Shown one piece after another: positions 26,842 through 37,218 of a stretch of DNA of 64,000 nt. The notes below the pieces were generated by a model, which was given only the letters and a program-made list of their open reading frames with translations, was not told the DNA's origin and ran no database searches. Numbering within the stretch: the stretch's first letter is position 1; every line of letters starts with the position of its first letter. Source of the DNA: Halopseudomonas laoshanensis. GTDB lineage: Bacteria; Pseudomonadota; Gammaproteobacteria; Pseudomonadales; Pseudomonadaceae. The stretch lies in the NCBI RefSeq assembly GCF_008365385.1, contig NZ_QOVF01000001.1:186001-250000 (forward strand). Direction: 5' to 3'. The position numbers were made by a program, and so were the translations under genes.

Positions 26842-27888
26842 ATGCTGGTGCGCAGCGCACGACAGACCGATCTTGCAGTGCTGATGCAGATGGCCGCCAA
26901 CGCTGGTTCCGGTTTGACCTCCTTGCCAGCCAGCGAAGAGCGCTTGGCGCGGCGCCTGCAGACCGTGGAGCGCAGCTTCCTCGGCCAGGTTGAGCAAGCC
27001 GATGCCGACTATCTGTTTGTACTGGAGGATCAGCACGGCCAAGTGATCGGTACTAGCGGCATGCTCGCCGCGGCGGGCATGCGCGAACCCTGGTACAGCT
27101 ATCGCATGGGCCTGACGGTGACCGCCAGCCGTGAACTGGGCGTTTATCAGCAGCATCCGACACTGTTTCTGGTCAACGACCTGACCGCAGCGACCGCGCT
27201 GTGCTCATTGTATTTGCCGGCCGAACATCGCCAAAGTGACAAGGGCAGGCTTATCTCCAAGGCACGCTTTCTGTTCATGGCCGAATACGCTGCGCATTTT
27301 TCCGAGCAGGTGATTGTAGAAATGCGCGGTCTGTCCGATGCCGTCGGCCGCTCGGCATTCTGGGATAGCCTGGGCCAGCATTTCTTCAAGATGGATTTTG
27401 CCCAGGCGGACTATCTGACGGGTATTGGCAACAAAGCTTTTATCGCCGAGATGATGCCGCGCTTCCCGCTCTACGCCTGCTTCCTCAGTCAGGCCGCACG
27501 CGATGCCATTGGCCAGGTGCATCCGGATTCCGAGCCGGGTCTGGCCATGGTCAAGGAAGAGGGAATGACCTATCAGGGTTATATCGATATTTTTGATGGT
27601 GGGGCTACCCTTGAGGCGCCGCTGGCGCAAATCCGTGCCGTACGCGAGAGTCAGTTGCTGCTGCTGTCCATCGGCACGCCAGGGGATGAGGCCGAGTCCT
27701 ACCTGGTGCACAATCGCAGCCGCCCTGACTGCCGCATCATCAGTACGCCCGCACGGGTCGCGGCCGGTACGCTGGTGGTCGCACCCGAGGCCGCAGAGCG
27801 TCTGCGATTGCGTGCCGGCACCCTAGTGCGCGCGGTATCGCTGATTGGGCGTGACTCTGCACACCTGCCAGATCCGTACGGCGCCTGA
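26842..27888 (+). CDS. aruG: Arginine N-succinyltransferase, beta subunit AruG
   Basis: Second AstA-family subunit (348 aa), with MLVRSARQTDLAVLMQMA at the start, GNKAFIAEMMPRFPLYACFL in the core and FDGGATLEAP near 245. Its Shine-Dalgarno (GGGGAG) lies inside the end of aruF, and the ATG begins 2 nt after the aruF TAG, so expression should be coupled. In P. aeruginosa the next genes would be aruD, aruB and aruE; here the operon ends and an exported glutathione peroxidase follows 84 bp downstream. The gene itself is full length. Confidence 0.93.
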   Translation: MLVRSARQTDLAVLMQMAANAGSGLTSLPASEERLARRLQTVERSFLGQVEQADADYLFVLEDQHGQVIGTSGMLAAAGMREPWYSYRMGLTVTASRELGVYQQHPTLFLVNDLTAATALCSLYLPAEHRQSDKGRLISKARFLFMAEYAAHFSEQVIVEMRGLSDAVGRSAFWDSLGQHFFKMDFAQADYLTGIGNKAFIAEMMPRFPLYACFLSQAARDAIGQVHPDSEPGLAMVKEEGMTYQGYIDIFDGGATLEAPLAQIRAVRESQLLLLSIGTPGDEAESYLVHNRSRPDCRIISTPARVAAGTLVVAPEAAERLRLRAGTLVRAVSLIGRDSAHLPDPYGA

Positions 27889-27972
27889 CATAACGGGTTA
27901 CAGGCGTACGCTGGGCGGGTCAGGCCATTGCCTTATACTCGGGTGATCATCAGCGCTCACGGAGCTCTACTC

Positions 27973-28515
27973 ATGTCTCACGTCACCCTGCGCTGGGCCT
28001 TGCCACTATGCATGTTGGTCAGCCCGCTGGCGTTCGCCGATTGCGCGGATATTCTCCGCCACGAGCTGCAGGCGCTGCGCTCCAAAGACAGCATCAACCT
28101 GTGTGAGCGGTACGCTGGAAAACCCCTTGTCATCGTCAACACCGCGAGTTTTTGTGGTTATACACCGCAGTTCAAAGGGCTAGAGGCGGTGTTCCAGCGC
28201 TATCGCGAGCGGGGGCTTGAGGTGATTGGCGTACCTTCCAATGACTTTCGTCAGGAAGCGCAGGACAAGGCCGCTATCGCCGATGTCTGTTACGTGAATT
28301 ATGGCGTGACCTTTGCGATGACGGAGCCGCAGCGGATCACCGGTAGCGCGGCGCATCCCTTCTATCGCGATTTAACCGAACAGGCAGGGCAGGCGCCCGC
28401 CTGGAATTTTCACAAGTATGTTCTGGATCGTGACGGCAAGGTTGTCGGCAGCTTCCCCAGCAAGGTCTCGCCGGAAGACCCCGAGTTCATCAAGGCCATC
28501 GAGTTGGCGCTCTGA
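27973..28515 (+). CDS. Exported glutathione peroxidase family protein
   Basis: Thiol peroxidase of the GPx family, predicted periplasmic. The start chosen (ATG 27973, with GGAG 9 nt upstream) yields 180 aa with a signal peptide of about 22 residues ending in LAFA before DCADIL. The peroxidatic cysteine is C61 in [12 protein letters not shown] (no selenocysteine). The usual catalytic Gln of the NQF motif is Asp (D91 in PSNDF), while the WNF tryptophan (W144) and asparagine are kept. It stands where arginine-catabolism genes would be expected and precedes alaS. The reductant (glutathione or thioredoxin-like) cannot be told. Confidence 0.88.
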   Translation: MSHVTLRWALPLCMLVSPLAFADCADILRHELQALRSKDSINLCERYAGKPLVIVNTASFCGYTPQFKGLEAVFQRYRERGLEVIGVPSNDFRQEAQDKAAIADVCYVNYGVTFAMTEPQRITGSAAHPFYRDLTEQAGQAPAWNFHKYVLDRDGKVVGSFPSKVSPEDPEFIKAIELAL

Positions 28516-28552
28516 CTATGGCGGCAATAGAGAGATTAAGCCTAGCGCATGA

Positions 28553-28581
28553 TGCATGTGCGGCGCTGATGCCTATATAAT
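28553..28581 (+). promoter_or_regulatory. Probable sigma-70 promoter of alaS
   Basis: A perfect -10 hexamer TATAAT (28576-28581) with a GC-rich stretch just after it. The hexamer at 17-bp spacing (TGCATG, 28553) is a poor -35. Predicted start near 28588, about 54 nt before the alaS ATG. Confidence 0.5.
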
Positions 28582-28641
28582 GCGTCCCTAATTCCGCCTG
28601 CGCTGTCTAGCGCAGGCACACCCGATTCTGGTAAGGGACCT

Positions 28642-31263
28642 ATGAAAAGCGCAGAGATCCGTGAAGCCTTCCTCCACTTTTTCGAACAGAAAGGGCACAC
28701 CCGTGTTGCCTCGAGTTCGTTGATTCCGGAGAACGATCCGACCCTGCTGTTTACCAACGCAGGCATGAACCAGTTCAAGGACTGCTTTCTGGGCCTGGAA
28801 AAGCGCGCCTATACCCGCGCTACCAGCAGCCAGAAATGCGTGCGCGCCGGTGGCAAGCACAATGACCTGGAGAACGTCGGTTATACCGCGCGGCACCATA
28901 CCTTCTTCGAAATGCTGGGCAACTTCAGCTTCGGTGACTATTTCAAGCGCGACGCGATTCTGTATGCCTGGGAGTTTTTGACCTCAGAGCAGTGGTTGAA
29001 CCTGCCCAAGGACAAGCTCTGGGTGACGGTTTACGCGACCGATGACGAGGCCTACGACATCTGGACCAAGGAAGTCGGTGTGCCTGAAGCGCACATGGTG
29101 CGCATTGGTGACAACAAAGGCGCGCCATACGCCTCCGACAATTTCTGGGCGATGGGTGATACCGGGCCCTGCGGGCCTTGCACCGAGATTTTCTACGATC
29201 ATGGCGCCGACATCTGGGGTGGCCCGCCTGGCAGTCCGGAAGAGGATGGCGACCGCTATATCGAGATCTGGAATAACGTCTTCATGCAGTTCAACCGCAC
29301 TGCCGATGGTGTCATGCACCCGTTGCCCGCGCCGAGCGTGGATACCGGCATGGGCCTGGAGCGCATCAGTGCGGTGATGCAGCATGTGCACGCCAACTAT
29401 GAGATCGATCTGTTCCAGAGCCTGCTGTCGGCCTCTGCCAAAGCCATCGGCTGCGAGCAGGACGACGCCGCCTCACTGAAAGTGGTGGCTGACCATATTC
29501 GCTCCTGTAGCTTTCTGATTGCCGACGGTGTACTGCCGTCCAACGAAGGCCGTGGCTACGTACTGCGGCGGATCATCCGTCGCGCTTGCCGTCACGGCAA
29601 CAAGCTCGGCGCGCAGGGGGTGTTCTTTCACAAGATCGTTGCCGCGCTGGTCGCCGAGATGGGTGAGGCTTTCCCTGAACTTAAAACTCAGCAGGCGCAT
29701 ATCGAGCGCGTGCTCAAGGGTGAAGAAGAGCAGTTCGCCAAGACCCTGGAGCAGGGTCTGAAGATTCTTGAGCAGGACCTGGCCGGGCTGCAGGGTAGCG
29801 AAATCCCCGGCGAAGTGGTGTTCAAGCTCTATGACACCTATGGCTTCCCGATGGATCTGACGGCGGATATCGCCCGGGAACGCGAGTTGAGTATCGATGA
29901 GGCCGGGTTTGAAAAGGCAATGGAAGCTCAGCGTGAACGTGCGCGTTCGGCCAGCCAGTTCGGTATGGACTACAACGGCCTGCTCAAGCTCGACGTAAAG
30001 ACCCGCTTCCAGGGTTACGAAGGCACATCTGGCTCAGGCACCATTATCGCGCTGCTGCGCGACGGGCAGGAGGTCGATCAACTGAACGATGGCGAAACGG
30101 GCGTTGTGGTGCTGGATCAGACGCCGTTCTACGCCGAGTCCGGTGGGCAGATTGGCGACAACGGTTATCTGGAAGGTGCTGGCGTGCGCTTTGATGTGCG
30201 CGATACCACCAAAGCCGGCGCCGCGCACTTGCATCACGGTGTGGTAGCCCAGGGCAGCCTGAGCAAAGGCTCCAGTATCAAGGCGGTAGTCGATGCAGAT
30301 GTGCGTCAGGCGACCAAGCTCAATCACTCCGCGACGCATCTGTTGCACGCGGCGCTGCGCCAGGTACTTGGCGAGCACGTCAGTCAGAAAGGCTCGCTGG
30401 TAGATAGTCAGCGTTTGCGCTTCGATTTCAGCCATTTTGAACCGATCAAGCCTGAGCAGTTGCGTGAGCTGGAGGAGTTGGTCAACGAACAGATTCGTCT
30501 GAACACCCCTGCAGCCGTCGAAGTAACAGATATAGAGACGGCCAAACGCAAGGGCGCCATGGCGCTGTTTGGCGAAAAATACGGTGATGAAGTGCGCGTA
30601 TTGACCATGGGCGACGGCTTCTCAGTGGAGTTGTGCGGCGGTACCCACGTCTCCCGCACCGGCGATATCGGTTTGTTCAAGATTACCAGTGAGGGTGGCA
30701 TTGCCTCCGGTGTGCGTCGTATTGAAGCGGTGACGGGGCAGGGTGCGATCGAGTTTATGCTGGCAGCGGAAGATCAGTTGCGGCAGGCTGCGCAGTTGGT
30801 CAAAGGCAATCGTGAAACGCTGCTCGACAAACTGACGGCGGTACTGGAACGCAACCGCCAGTTGGAAAAGGATCTGGAGCAGGCCAAGGCCAAGGCCGCC
30901 AGCGCTGCTGGCACCGACCTGGCCTCGGAAGTTCAGCAGGCAGGGGATATCCCAGTGCTGATCAAGCGCCTGGATGGTCAGGACGGTAAAGCCTTGCTGG
31001 CGCTGATGGATCAGCTGAAAAACAAACTGGGTTCGGCCGTGGTGCTGTTGGGTGGTGAGCTGGATGGCAAGGTCGTGCTGGTCGCCGGAGTGACCAAAGA
31101 CCTGACCAGCCGGGTCAAGGCCGGTGATCTGATCCGCAATACTGCTGCTGCGGTGGGCGGCAAGGGCGGTGGTCGTCCCGATATGGCTCAGGGCGGCGGT
31201 ACTGATCCGGCGGCGCTGGATGCGGCGTTTGCCGATGCGGTGCGTTGGTTGCAACAGCAATAA
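28642..31263 (+). CDS. alaS: Alanyl-tRNA synthetase
   Basis: Class II synthetase charging tRNA-Ala (873 aa, normal length). The aminoacylation core is at the N-terminus ([48 protein letters not shown]). The editing domain (about 550-710) has [13 protein letters not shown] and the [12 protein letters not shown] zinc/editing signature. A coiled-coil and the C-Ala domain ([14 protein letters not shown]) finish the protein. Shine-Dalgarno AAGGGA is 6 nt from the ATG. It begins the conserved alaS-lysC-csrA-tRNA block. Confidence 0.98.
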   Translation: MKSAEIREAFLHFFEQKGHTRVASSSLIPENDPTLLFTNAGMNQFKDCFLGLEKRAYTRATSSQKCVRAGGKHNDLENVGYTARHHTFFEMLGNFSFGDYFKRDAILYAWEFLTSEQWLNLPKDKLWVTVYATDDEAYDIWTKEVGVPEAHMVRIGDNKGAPYASDNFWAMGDTGPCGPCTEIFYDHGADIWGGPPGSPEEDGDRYIEIWNNVFMQFNRTADGVMHPLPAPSVDTGMGLERISAVMQHVHANYEIDLFQSLLSASAKAIGCEQDDAASLKVVADHIRSCSFLIADGVLPSNEGRGYVLRRIIRRACRHGNKLGAQGVFFHKIVAALVAEMGEAFPELKTQQAHIERVLKGEEEQFAKTLEQGLKILEQDLAGLQGSEIPGEVVFKLYDTYGFPMDLTADIARERELSIDEAGFEKAMEAQRERARSASQFGMDYNGLLKLDVKTRFQGYEGTSGSGTIIALLRDGQEVDQLNDGETGVVVLDQTPFYAESGGQIGDNGYLEGAGVRFDVRDTTKAGAAHLHHGVVAQGSLSKGSSIKAVVDADVRQATKLNHSATHLLHAALRQVLGEHVSQKGSLVDSQRLRFDFSHFEPIKPEQLRELEELVNEQIRLNTPAAVEVTDIETAKRKGAMALFGEKYGDEVRVLTMGDGFSVELCGGTHVSRTGDIGLFKITSEGGIASGVRRIEAVTGQGAIEFMLAAEDQLRQAAQLVKGNRETLLDKLTAVLERNRQLEKDLEQAKAKAASAAGTDLASEVQQAGDIPVLIKRLDGQDGKALLALMDQLKNKLGSAVVLLGGELDGKVVLVAGVTKDLTSRVKAGDLIRNTAAAVGGKGGGRPDMAQGGGTDPAALDAAFADAVRWLQQQ

Positions 31264-31340
31264 TACGGGCAGGCATCCCTAAGGATGACTGAAGGAACAG
31301 TCGGTTAAGCCGATTTCTCAATGGGGGTTAGTGCAACAAG

Positions 31341-32582
31341 ATGGCACTTATTGTCCAGAAGTTTGGTGGTACCTCGGTCGGCAGTGTGGAACGTATCTGC
31401 CAGGTCGCGGAGAAGATCAAGGGCTTCCGAGCTCGTGGCACTGATCTGGTGGTGGTGGTCTCAGCCATGAGCGGCGAAACCAATCGCCTGATCGAGCTGG
31501 CCAAGCAGGTGCAGGGCGAGCCTGACGCGCGTGAGATGGATGTGATTCTGTCCACTGGCGAGCAGGTGACCATAGGCCTGCTGGCGATGGCGCTCAAGGC
31601 CATTGATGTGCCGGCGGTGTCCTACACCGGCTCCCAGGTCAGGATTGTCACCGACAGTGCGCACAACAAGGCGCGGATTCAGCATATTGACGATGCCAAC
31701 ATCCGTGCCGAGCTGACCGCTGGCAAGGTGGTGATCGTCGCTGGTTTCCAGGGGGTGGATGAGCAGGGCAATATCACCACGCTTGGGCGTGGCGGCTCCG
31801 ACACTACAGGCGTGGCCCTGGCGGCTGCGCTGAAGGCCGACGAATGCCAGATCTATACTGACGTGGACGGTGTTTATACCACCGACCCGCGCGTGGTCGA
31901 GAGCGCTCGCCGGCTGGACAAGATTACCTTCGAGGAAATGCTCGAAATGGCCAGTCTTGGCAGCAAAGTGCTGCAGATCCGAGCAGTTGAATTCGCTGGC
32001 AAATACAGTGTGCCGCTGCGCGTTCTGCATAGTTTCAAGGAGGGTCCCGGGACCCTGATTACTCTTGAGGAAGGTGCTTCAATGGAACAACCTGTTATCT
32101 CCGGCATTGCCTTCAACCGTGATGAAGCCAAACTGACCATCCGCGGTGTGCCGGACACCCCCGGCGTGGCTTTCAAGATTCTCGGCCCGATCAGCGCCGG
32201 CAATATTGAAGTGGACATGATCGTGCAGAACGTCTCGCGCGATAACACCACCGACTTCACCTTTACCGTGCACCGCAATGACTTTCGCAGGGCCGAGGAA
32301 ATCCTCCGCCAGGTAGCGGAAAGCATCGGCGCGCGTGAAGTCGCCGGTGACAGCAAGATCGCCAAGGTCTCGATTGTCGGCGTGGGTATGCGTTCACATG
32401 CCGGTGTGGCGAGCAAAATGTTCGAGGCGTTGTCCAATGATGGCATCAATATTCAGATGATCTCCACTTCCGAGATCAAGATTTCTGTGGTGATTGATGA
32501 GAAGTATCTCGAGCTGGCCGTGCGCGGCCTGCATACGGCGTTCGGTCTGGACGCGGATACTGCAACGGAAGATCACTTGTAA
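31341..32582 (+). CDS. lysC: Aspartate kinase LysC
   Basis: Phosphorylates aspartate, the first step toward lysine, threonine, methionine and diaminopimelate. It is 413 aa, with the KFGGTSVGS substrate/ATP motif at 7-15, [18 protein letters not shown] in the kinase domain, and two ACT domains (about 265-335 and 345-410) for feedback control. An in-frame ATG at 32082 (MEQPVISG) has an excellent GAGGAAGG Shine-Dalgarno, so a separate beta subunit (about 166 aa, the regulatory part) may be made, as known for alpha2beta2 aspartokinases. No lysine riboswitch was seen upstream. A terminator follows at 32619. Confidence 0.96.
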   Translation: MALIVQKFGGTSVGSVERICQVAEKIKGFRARGTDLVVVVSAMSGETNRLIELAKQVQGEPDAREMDVILSTGEQVTIGLLAMALKAIDVPAVSYTGSQVRIVTDSAHNKARIQHIDDANIRAELTAGKVVIVAGFQGVDEQGNITTLGRGGSDTTGVALAAALKADECQIYTDVDGVYTTDPRVVESARRLDKITFEEMLEMASLGSKVLQIRAVEFAGKYSVPLRVLHSFKEGPGTLITLEEGASMEQPVISGIAFNRDEAKLTIRGVPDTPGVAFKILGPISAGNIEVDMIVQNVSRDNTTDFTFTVHRNDFRRAEEILRQVAESIGAREVAGDSKIAKVSIVGVGMRSHAGVASKMFEALSNDGINIQMISTSEIKISVVIDEKYLELAVRGLHTAFGLDADTATEDHL

Positions 32583-32618
32583 GGGTTTAGGGCTGGGCAG
32601 ATGCTTTGCGCAGCTTTA

Positions 32619-32648
32619 GGGCACGGTTTCTGGCTGTCGTGCCCTTTT
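32619..32648 (+). terminator. Rho-independent terminator after lysC
   Basis: GGGCACG (32619-32625) pairs with CGTGCCC (32638-32644), followed by TTTT. It separates lysC from csrA. Confidence 0.82.
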
Positions 32649-32808
32649 GTCGGAACCATACTGAGCTATGTATATAGCATGCAACAGTTTGCAGCGAACG
32701 AGTTGTTAGCTCCTGTTGTCCATGTCATAGCGCAGCGAGGTGCTGACAGACAACGTGCCGGTTTTTTTGCAGACTGCTGTGTCCTGATCATGAGCAAGGA
32801 GAAATGGA

Positions 32809-32994
32809 ATGCTAATTTTGACTCGACGGGTCGGTGAGACCTTGATGGTGGGTGACGAAGTCACTGTAACGGTACTGGGTGTTAAGGGGAATCAGGTACG
32901 AATTGGGGTCAATGCTCCCAAGGAAGTGGCTGTTCACCGCGAAGAAATTTACCAGCGCATCCAGAAGGAAAAGGATGAAGAACCAAATAGTTAA
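32809..32994 (+). CDS. csrA: Carbon storage regulator CsrA/RsmA
   Basis: 61-aa homodimeric RNA-binding protein that blocks or stabilises target mRNAs by binding GGA motifs; a global switch between planktonic, motile and sessile or secretory states in Pseudomonas. The sequence is the classic [18 protein letters not shown] start, with [20 protein letters not shown] and a variable acidic tail. R44, needed for RNA binding, is present in AVHREEI. The start follows AAGGAG. As in other pseudomonads it lies between lysC and a tRNA-Ser. Confidence 0.98.
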   Translation: MLILTRRVGETLMVGDEVTVTVLGVKGNQVRIGVNAPKEVAVHREEIYQRIQKEKDEEPNS

Positions 32995-33011
32995 TTTCAT
33001 TAAGTTTTTCA

Positions 33012-33040
33012 TTGCATTGAGCAATGGGCGCAGGTAATAT
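33012..33040 (+). promoter_or_regulatory. Promoter of tRNA-Ser
   Basis: TTGCAT (33012-33017) and TAATAT (33035-33040) with 17-bp spacing, then a GC-rich discriminator (TCTGCGCG). Predicted start about 8 nt before the tRNA 5' end. Confidence 0.65.
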
Positions 33041-33054
33041 TCTGCGCGTGTTAC

Positions 33055-33145
33055 GGAGAGGTGGCCGAGTGGCTGAAGGCGCTCCCCTGCTAAGGGAGTA
33101 TATCTCAAAAGGGTATCGCGGGTTCGAATCCCGCCCTCTCCGCCA
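33055..33145 (+). tRNA. tRNA-Ser(GCT)
   Basis: 91 nt including encoded CCA. Acceptor arms GGAGAGG/CCTCTCC pair fully, with discriminator G. The anticodon loop CTGCTAA gives anticodon GCT (AGC/AGU codons). The long variable arm typical of tRNA-Ser (around TATATCTCAAAAGGGTATC) and the T-arm GCGGGTTCGAATCCCGC are present. Confidence 0.97.
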
Positions 33146-33214
33146 CTTTTGTGCTATAGGGTTTTTTGAAGGTTTGGTTGAGCGTTAGTTTCTGAATCAA
33201 AAGGAAAAAAGCGT

Positions 33215-33242
33215 TTGACAGCGAAGTTTCAATCCCTATAAT
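33215..33242 (+). promoter_or_regulatory. Strong sigma-70 promoter of tRNA-Arg(ACG)
   Basis: Both hexamers are perfect: TTGACA (33215-33220) and TATAAT (33237-33242), with 16-bp spacing. Transcription should begin around 33249, six bases before the mature tRNA. Confidence 0.88.
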
Positions 33243-33254
33243 ACGCCCCACGAT

Positions 33255-33331
33255 GCACTCGTAGCTCAGCTGGATAGAGTACTCGGCTACGAACCGAGCG
33301 GTCGGAGGTTCGAATCCTCCCGAGTGCACCA
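33255..33331 (+). tRNA. tRNA-Arg(ACG)
   Basis: 77 nt including encoded CCA. Acceptor GCACTCG/CGAGTGC is perfect, discriminator A. The anticodon loop CTACGAA has anticodon ACG, whose A34 is normally deaminated to inosine to read CGU/CGC/CGA. It has its own strong promoter and terminator. Confidence 0.97.
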
Positions 33332-33337
33332 TTTAAG

Positions 33338-33369
33338 AAACCCATTGATTATTCAGTGGGTTTTTTTTT
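33338..33369 (+). terminator. Rho-independent terminator after tRNA-Arg(ACG)
   Basis: AAACCCA (33338-33344) and TGGGTTT form the stem around a 12-nt loop, followed by a run of Ts to 33369. Confidence 0.88.
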
Positions 33370-33520
33370 GCCCGCTATTTAGTTGGCGTCGCCTGGCGAT
33401 GCTCGCAGGCAAAACTGCTAGGCTTAGTCGAAAGCGCCGTCCTTTCGTGTATCGACAGGGGTCGGTAGTTCCGGATTGGGGTCTGCTGATCCTGGTTCAA
33501 CCCTGTCAGGTAGAGTCAGC

Positions 33521-34945
33521 ATGTCATCACCCAATAGAAAATCCCCCGAGAGCCTTCAGGATCGCCTTGATCAGGTAATGCATCTGCTGCATATGCCGGG
33601 TCAGTCGCCTGCGGAGGAGGATGAGCTCTCGCCGGCTGAGGAGCTGGCAAGGGAGCAGCGTAATCAAGAGCTGCAGCGCAAGCTGGAGGAGCTGCATCCG
33701 GCGGACGTGGCCTTTATCCTGGAGTCGCTACCGTTAGAGGAGCGTCTGGCAGTTTGGCAGCGGGTCAAGTCCGCTCAGGATGGTGAGATTCTGCTGGAAG
33801 TGTCTGACGCAGTGCGTGAGACCTTGATTGCAGACATGGATAGTCAGGAAATCATTGCAGCAGCCAACAACCTGGATGCGGATGAGCTGGCCGATCTGGC
33901 CCCGGATCTGCCGCGCGATGTAGTGCGTGAGTTGATGGATACCCTCGATGCGCAACAACGCGAACGCTTGAAGTCGGCATTGTCGTACGACGACGATCAG
34001 GTTGGGGCGCTGATGGACTTCGATATGGTGACCATTCGGGATGATGTCACCCTGGAGGTCGTCAGCCGCTACCTGCGCCGCTTTGAGATGTTGCCTGATC
34101 ATACTGACAAGCTGTTCGTTGTGGACTATGACGGCTTTCTCAAGGGCGTGCTGCCGGTGAAGAAGCTGTTGGTCAGTGCGCCAGATGAGCTGGTGGCGGA
34201 TGTGATGTCGGAAGATCCGGTGATTTTTGCTCCGGAGGATGACGCGGGCGAGGCAGTCCAGGCGTTCGAACGCTACGATCTGGTATCGGCGCCGGTGGTC
34301 GATGTGCGCGGGCAATTGAAGGGCCGCCTGACCATCGACGAAATGCTCGATTATATTCGTGAAGAGAACGAAGCGGACGTGCTTAGTGCAGCGGGTCTGC
34401 GCGAGGAAGAGGATATCTTCGCCTCGGTATGGAAATCAGTGCGCAACCGTTGGGCCTGGCTGGCTGTCAACTTGTGTACAGCGTTGATTGCCTCGCGGGT
34501 CATCGGGTTATTCGAGTACTCCATCGAACAACTGGTAGCGCTCGCAGCCTTGATGCCCATTGTGGCGGGTATTGGCGGCAACTCGGGCAATCAGACCATT
34601 ACCATGATCGTTCGCGGCGTCGCTACCGGCCAGGTCCAGGTCGCGCATGCCCGGCGTTTGATTCGCAAGGAGGCGAGTGTGGCATTGATCAATGGCAGTT
34701 TCTGGGGCGTGGTGCTGGCCGGAATAGCCTATCTGCTTTACGCCAATGTTCCATTATCCATTGTGCTGATGACTGCGATGGTCCTCAACATGCTCCTCGC
34801 AGCGTTCATGGGGGTTGTCATTCCGTTGGTCCGGATGCGTCTAGGACGGGATCCTGCGCTGGGTTCCAGCGTGCTGATAACGGCCATTACCGACAGCGGC
34901 GGGTTCTTTATCTTCCTGGGTTTGGCGACCTTGTTCCTGTTGTAA
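33521..34945 (+). CDS. mgtE: Magnesium transporter MgtE
   Basis: Mg2+ channel of the MgtE/SLC41 family in the inner membrane. The start chosen (ATG 33521, MSSPNRKS) gives 474 aa; the frame is open 15 codons upstream without a site. The MgtE_N domain (about 50-150) has ELHPADVAFILESLP. Two CBS domains follow (about 160-285), which sense cytosolic Mg2+. The membrane domain (about 310-474) has five hydrophobic helices and the pore motif PIVAGIGGNSGNQT. A long acidic N-terminus precedes it. It lies downstream of the tRNA terminator; oadGAB starts 179 bp after it. Confidence 0.94.
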   Translation: MSSPNRKSPESLQDRLDQVMHLLHMPGQSPAEEDELSPAEELAREQRNQELQRKLEELHPADVAFILESLPLEERLAVWQRVKSAQDGEILLEVSDAVRETLIADMDSQEIIAAANNLDADELADLAPDLPRDVVRELMDTLDAQQRERLKSALSYDDDQVGALMDFDMVTIRDDVTLEVVSRYLRRFEMLPDHTDKLFVVDYDGFLKGVLPVKKLLVSAPDELVADVMSEDPVIFAPEDDAGEAVQAFERYDLVSAPVVDVRGQLKGRLTIDEMLDYIREENEADVLSAAGLREEEDIFASVWKSVRNRWAWLAVNLCTALIASRVIGLFEYSIEQLVALAALMPIVAGIGGNSGNQTITMIVRGVATGQVQVAHARRLIRKEASVALINGSFWGVVLAGIAYLLYANVPLSIVLMTAMVLNMLLAAFMGVVIPLVRMRLGRDPALGSSVLITAITDSGGFFIFLGLATLFLL

Positions 34946-35124
34946 AAGAATGTCGCCTGGTTTGCCAAAAATGTCACATCAGGATACATTAGCCCGGTTT
35001 TGCGACCCTTTGGGATGAATTCTGTACAGGATTTACGTAACTTGATGTGTTCCTGCGCTGAATAAGTCCCGTTGATTCCGCCGAGGCGCATTAATTGATG
35101 CGCTGTATCATTGCTGGAGAGACA

Positions 35125-35373
35125 ATGAATTCGTCCAATTTGATCATGACTGGTTTGGAACTGATGGTGCTGGGCATGGGCTCGGTTTTCGTGTTCCTTA
35201 TCCTGCTGGTCGTGGTGACCACCGGAATGTCCCGTGTCTTGACCCGCTACTTTCCTGAGGCGGCACCCGTACCCAAGGCCCCGCCAAGACGTGCCAAGTC
35301 GCCCGCGACGATTGATTCTGAACTGATAGCGGCTATCGGTGCAGCCATAAAGCAGCACCGCAGCCGTTCCTGA
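35125..35373 (+). CDS. oadG: Oxaloacetate decarboxylase gamma subunit OadG
   Basis: Small membrane subunit that assembles the Na+-translocating oxaloacetate decarboxylase. The ATG at 35125 (GGAGA upstream) gives 82 aa with one N-terminal membrane helix (about 8-35, GLELMVLGMGSVFVFLILLV), then a proline- and lysine-rich cytoplasmic tail (APVPKAPPRRAK). The frame opens ten codons earlier, but those lack a site. First in the oadG-oadA-oadB order common in proteobacteria. A GCGCAT-6-ATGCGC dyad (35086-35103) lies just upstream. Identity rests on size, topology and context. Confidence 0.85.
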   Translation: MNSSNLIMTGLELMVLGMGSVFVFLILLVVVTTGMSRVLTRYFPEAAPVPKAPPRRAKSPATIDSELIAAIGAAIKQHRSRS

Positions 35374-35422
35374 TACACCCAATTGCACGTTTTATCTTAA
35401 AAACTAGAAAGGCCATAACACT

Positions 35423-37207
35423 ATGACCGATACCAAGCAGCAGCCCTTGGGCATTACCGATGTCATTCTGCGCGACGCTCATCAATCCATTCTGGCGACA
35501 CGCATGCGCCTGGATGACATGTTGCCGATCGCGGGCAAACTTGATCAAGTGGGTTTCTGGTCAGTTGAGTCTTGGGGTGGCGCGACTTTTGATTCCTGTA
35601 TTCGCTATCTCGGTGAAGATCCCTGGGAGCGTATCCGCGAGCTGAAGAAAGCGATGCCCAATACCCGTCAGCAGATGCTGCTGCGTGGTCAGAATTTGCT
35701 GGGTTATCGTCACTATGCCGACGATGTAGTGGAAAAGTTCGTTGAGCGTGCTGCGGTCAATGGTGTGGATGTGTTCCGCGTATTCGATGCAATGAATGAT
35801 CCGCGCAACCTGGAAACTGCGCTGAAAGCGGTCAAGGCGCAAGGCAAGCATGCCCAAGGCACCATCTCCTACACCACCAGCCCGGTGCACACCCTGGAAA
35901 TGTGGGTAGACCTGGCCAAGCAGATCGAAGACATGGGTGCCGACTCCATTGCGATCAAGGACATGGCCGGCATCCTCAATCCCTACGTTGCCTTCGACCT
36001 TGTTACTCGCCTGAAAGAAACCCTGAGCATTCCGGTACACATGCAGTGCCATGCGACAGCAGGCCTGTCCACCGCAGCGATCCTCAAGGCAGCCGAAGCG
36101 GGTATCGATAATGTGGATACCGCGATTTCCTCACTGTCGATGACCTACGGCCATTCGCCAACCGAATCGGTGGTGGCGATATTCCAGAACACCCCGCGTG
36201 ATACCGGTCTGGATTTGCTGTTGCTTGAAGAAGTAGCGGCCTATTTCCGCGAAGTGCGGAAGAAATATGCCAAATTCGAAGGCAATCTCAAGGGTGTCGA
36301 TTCGCGCATTCTGGTTGCGCAGGTACCTGGCGGCATGTTGACCAACATGGAAGGCCAGTTGAAAGAGCAGGGCGCTGGCGACAAGTTCGACGAAGTGCTG
36401 GCAGAGATCCCACGGGTCCGCGAAGACCTCGGGTTCATTCCACTGGTGACGCCGACCTCGCAGATCGTCGGCACCCAGGCAGTGATCAACGTGCTGACCG
36501 GTGAGCGTTACAAGTCTATTACCAAGGAAACCTCCGGTATCCTCAAGGGTGAGTACGGCGCTGCGCCGGCCCCATTCAACAAGGAGCTGCAAGCGCGGGT
36601 TCTGGATGGTGCTGAGGCCATTACTTGCCGCCCCGCCGATCTGCTCGAGCCGGAAATGGACAAGCTCACAGCAGAGCTCAAAGGTCTGGCCAAGGAGAAG
36701 GGCATCAAGCTGGCAGCAGACGAAATTGATGACGTGCTGACCTACGCCCTGTTCCCGCAGATCGGTCTGAAGTTTCTGGAGAATCGTGGCAACCCTGACG
36801 CCTTCGAGCCTGTGCCTACCGGCAAGGACGTAGCCGCGGCTGCCAAGTCTGGCGAGCCCGAGGTCTACACCGTTACGGTGAGCGGCAAGGAATATGTTGT
36901 TCAAGTGGCTGATGGTGGTGATATCACCGGCATCAAGCCAGTGGGTGAAAGTGCCTCTGCACCTGCGGCCGCAGCGTCTGCGCCTGCTGGTGACGGTGAG
37001 CCGCAAAAAGCACCTTTGGCAGGCAATATCTTCAAGGTACTGGTCACACCAGGCGACATGGTTGAAGAGGGTGATGTGGTAATCATTCTCGAGGCCATGA
37101 AAATGGAAACTGAAGTGCAGGCATTCAAGGCCGGCACCGTGGGTTCTGTCGATGTCAAAGTGGGCGATGCGGTTAGCGTCGGCGACACCTTGCTGACCAT
37201 AGGTTAA
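35423..37207 (+). CDS. oadA: Oxaloacetate decarboxylase alpha subunit OadA
   Basis: Cytoplasmic carboxyltransferase subunit that moves CO2 from oxaloacetate to its own biotin. In 594 aa, the N-terminal carboxyltransferase TIM barrel (about 5-270) has [13 protein letters not shown] and IKDMAGIL, with the metal site in MQCHATAG. The conserved PYC_OADA domain comes next (about 290-465). A Pro/Ala-rich linker (around 515-530) leads to the biotinyl domain, with the biotin-accepting lysine K560 in EAMKMET. oadB starts 11 bp downstream. Full length and well conserved. Confidence 0.96.
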   Translation: MTDTKQQPLGITDVILRDAHQSILATRMRLDDMLPIAGKLDQVGFWSVESWGGATFDSCIRYLGEDPWERIRELKKAMPNTRQQMLLRGQNLLGYRHYADDVVEKFVERAAVNGVDVFRVFDAMNDPRNLETALKAVKAQGKHAQGTISYTTSPVHTLEMWVDLAKQIEDMGADSIAIKDMAGILNPYVAFDLVTRLKETLSIPVHMQCHATAGLSTAAILKAAEAGIDNVDTAISSLSMTYGHSPTESVVAIFQNTPRDTGLDLLLLEEVAAYFREVRKKYAKFEGNLKGVDSRILVAQVPGGMLTNMEGQLKEQGAGDKFDEVLAEIPRVREDLGFIPLVTPTSQIVGTQAVINVLTGERYKSITKETSGILKGEYGAAPAPFNKELQARVLDGAEAITCRPADLLEPEMDKLTAELKGLAKEKGIKLAADEIDDVLTYALFPQIGLKFLENRGNPDAFEPVPTGKDVAAAAKSGEPEVYTVTVSGKEYVVQVADGGDITGIKPVGESASAPAAAASAPAGDGEPQKAPLAGNIFKVLVTPGDMVEEGDVVIILEAMKMETEVQAFKAGTVGSVDVKVGDAVSVGDTLLTIG

Positions 37208-37218
37208 GGAGAATCTGG

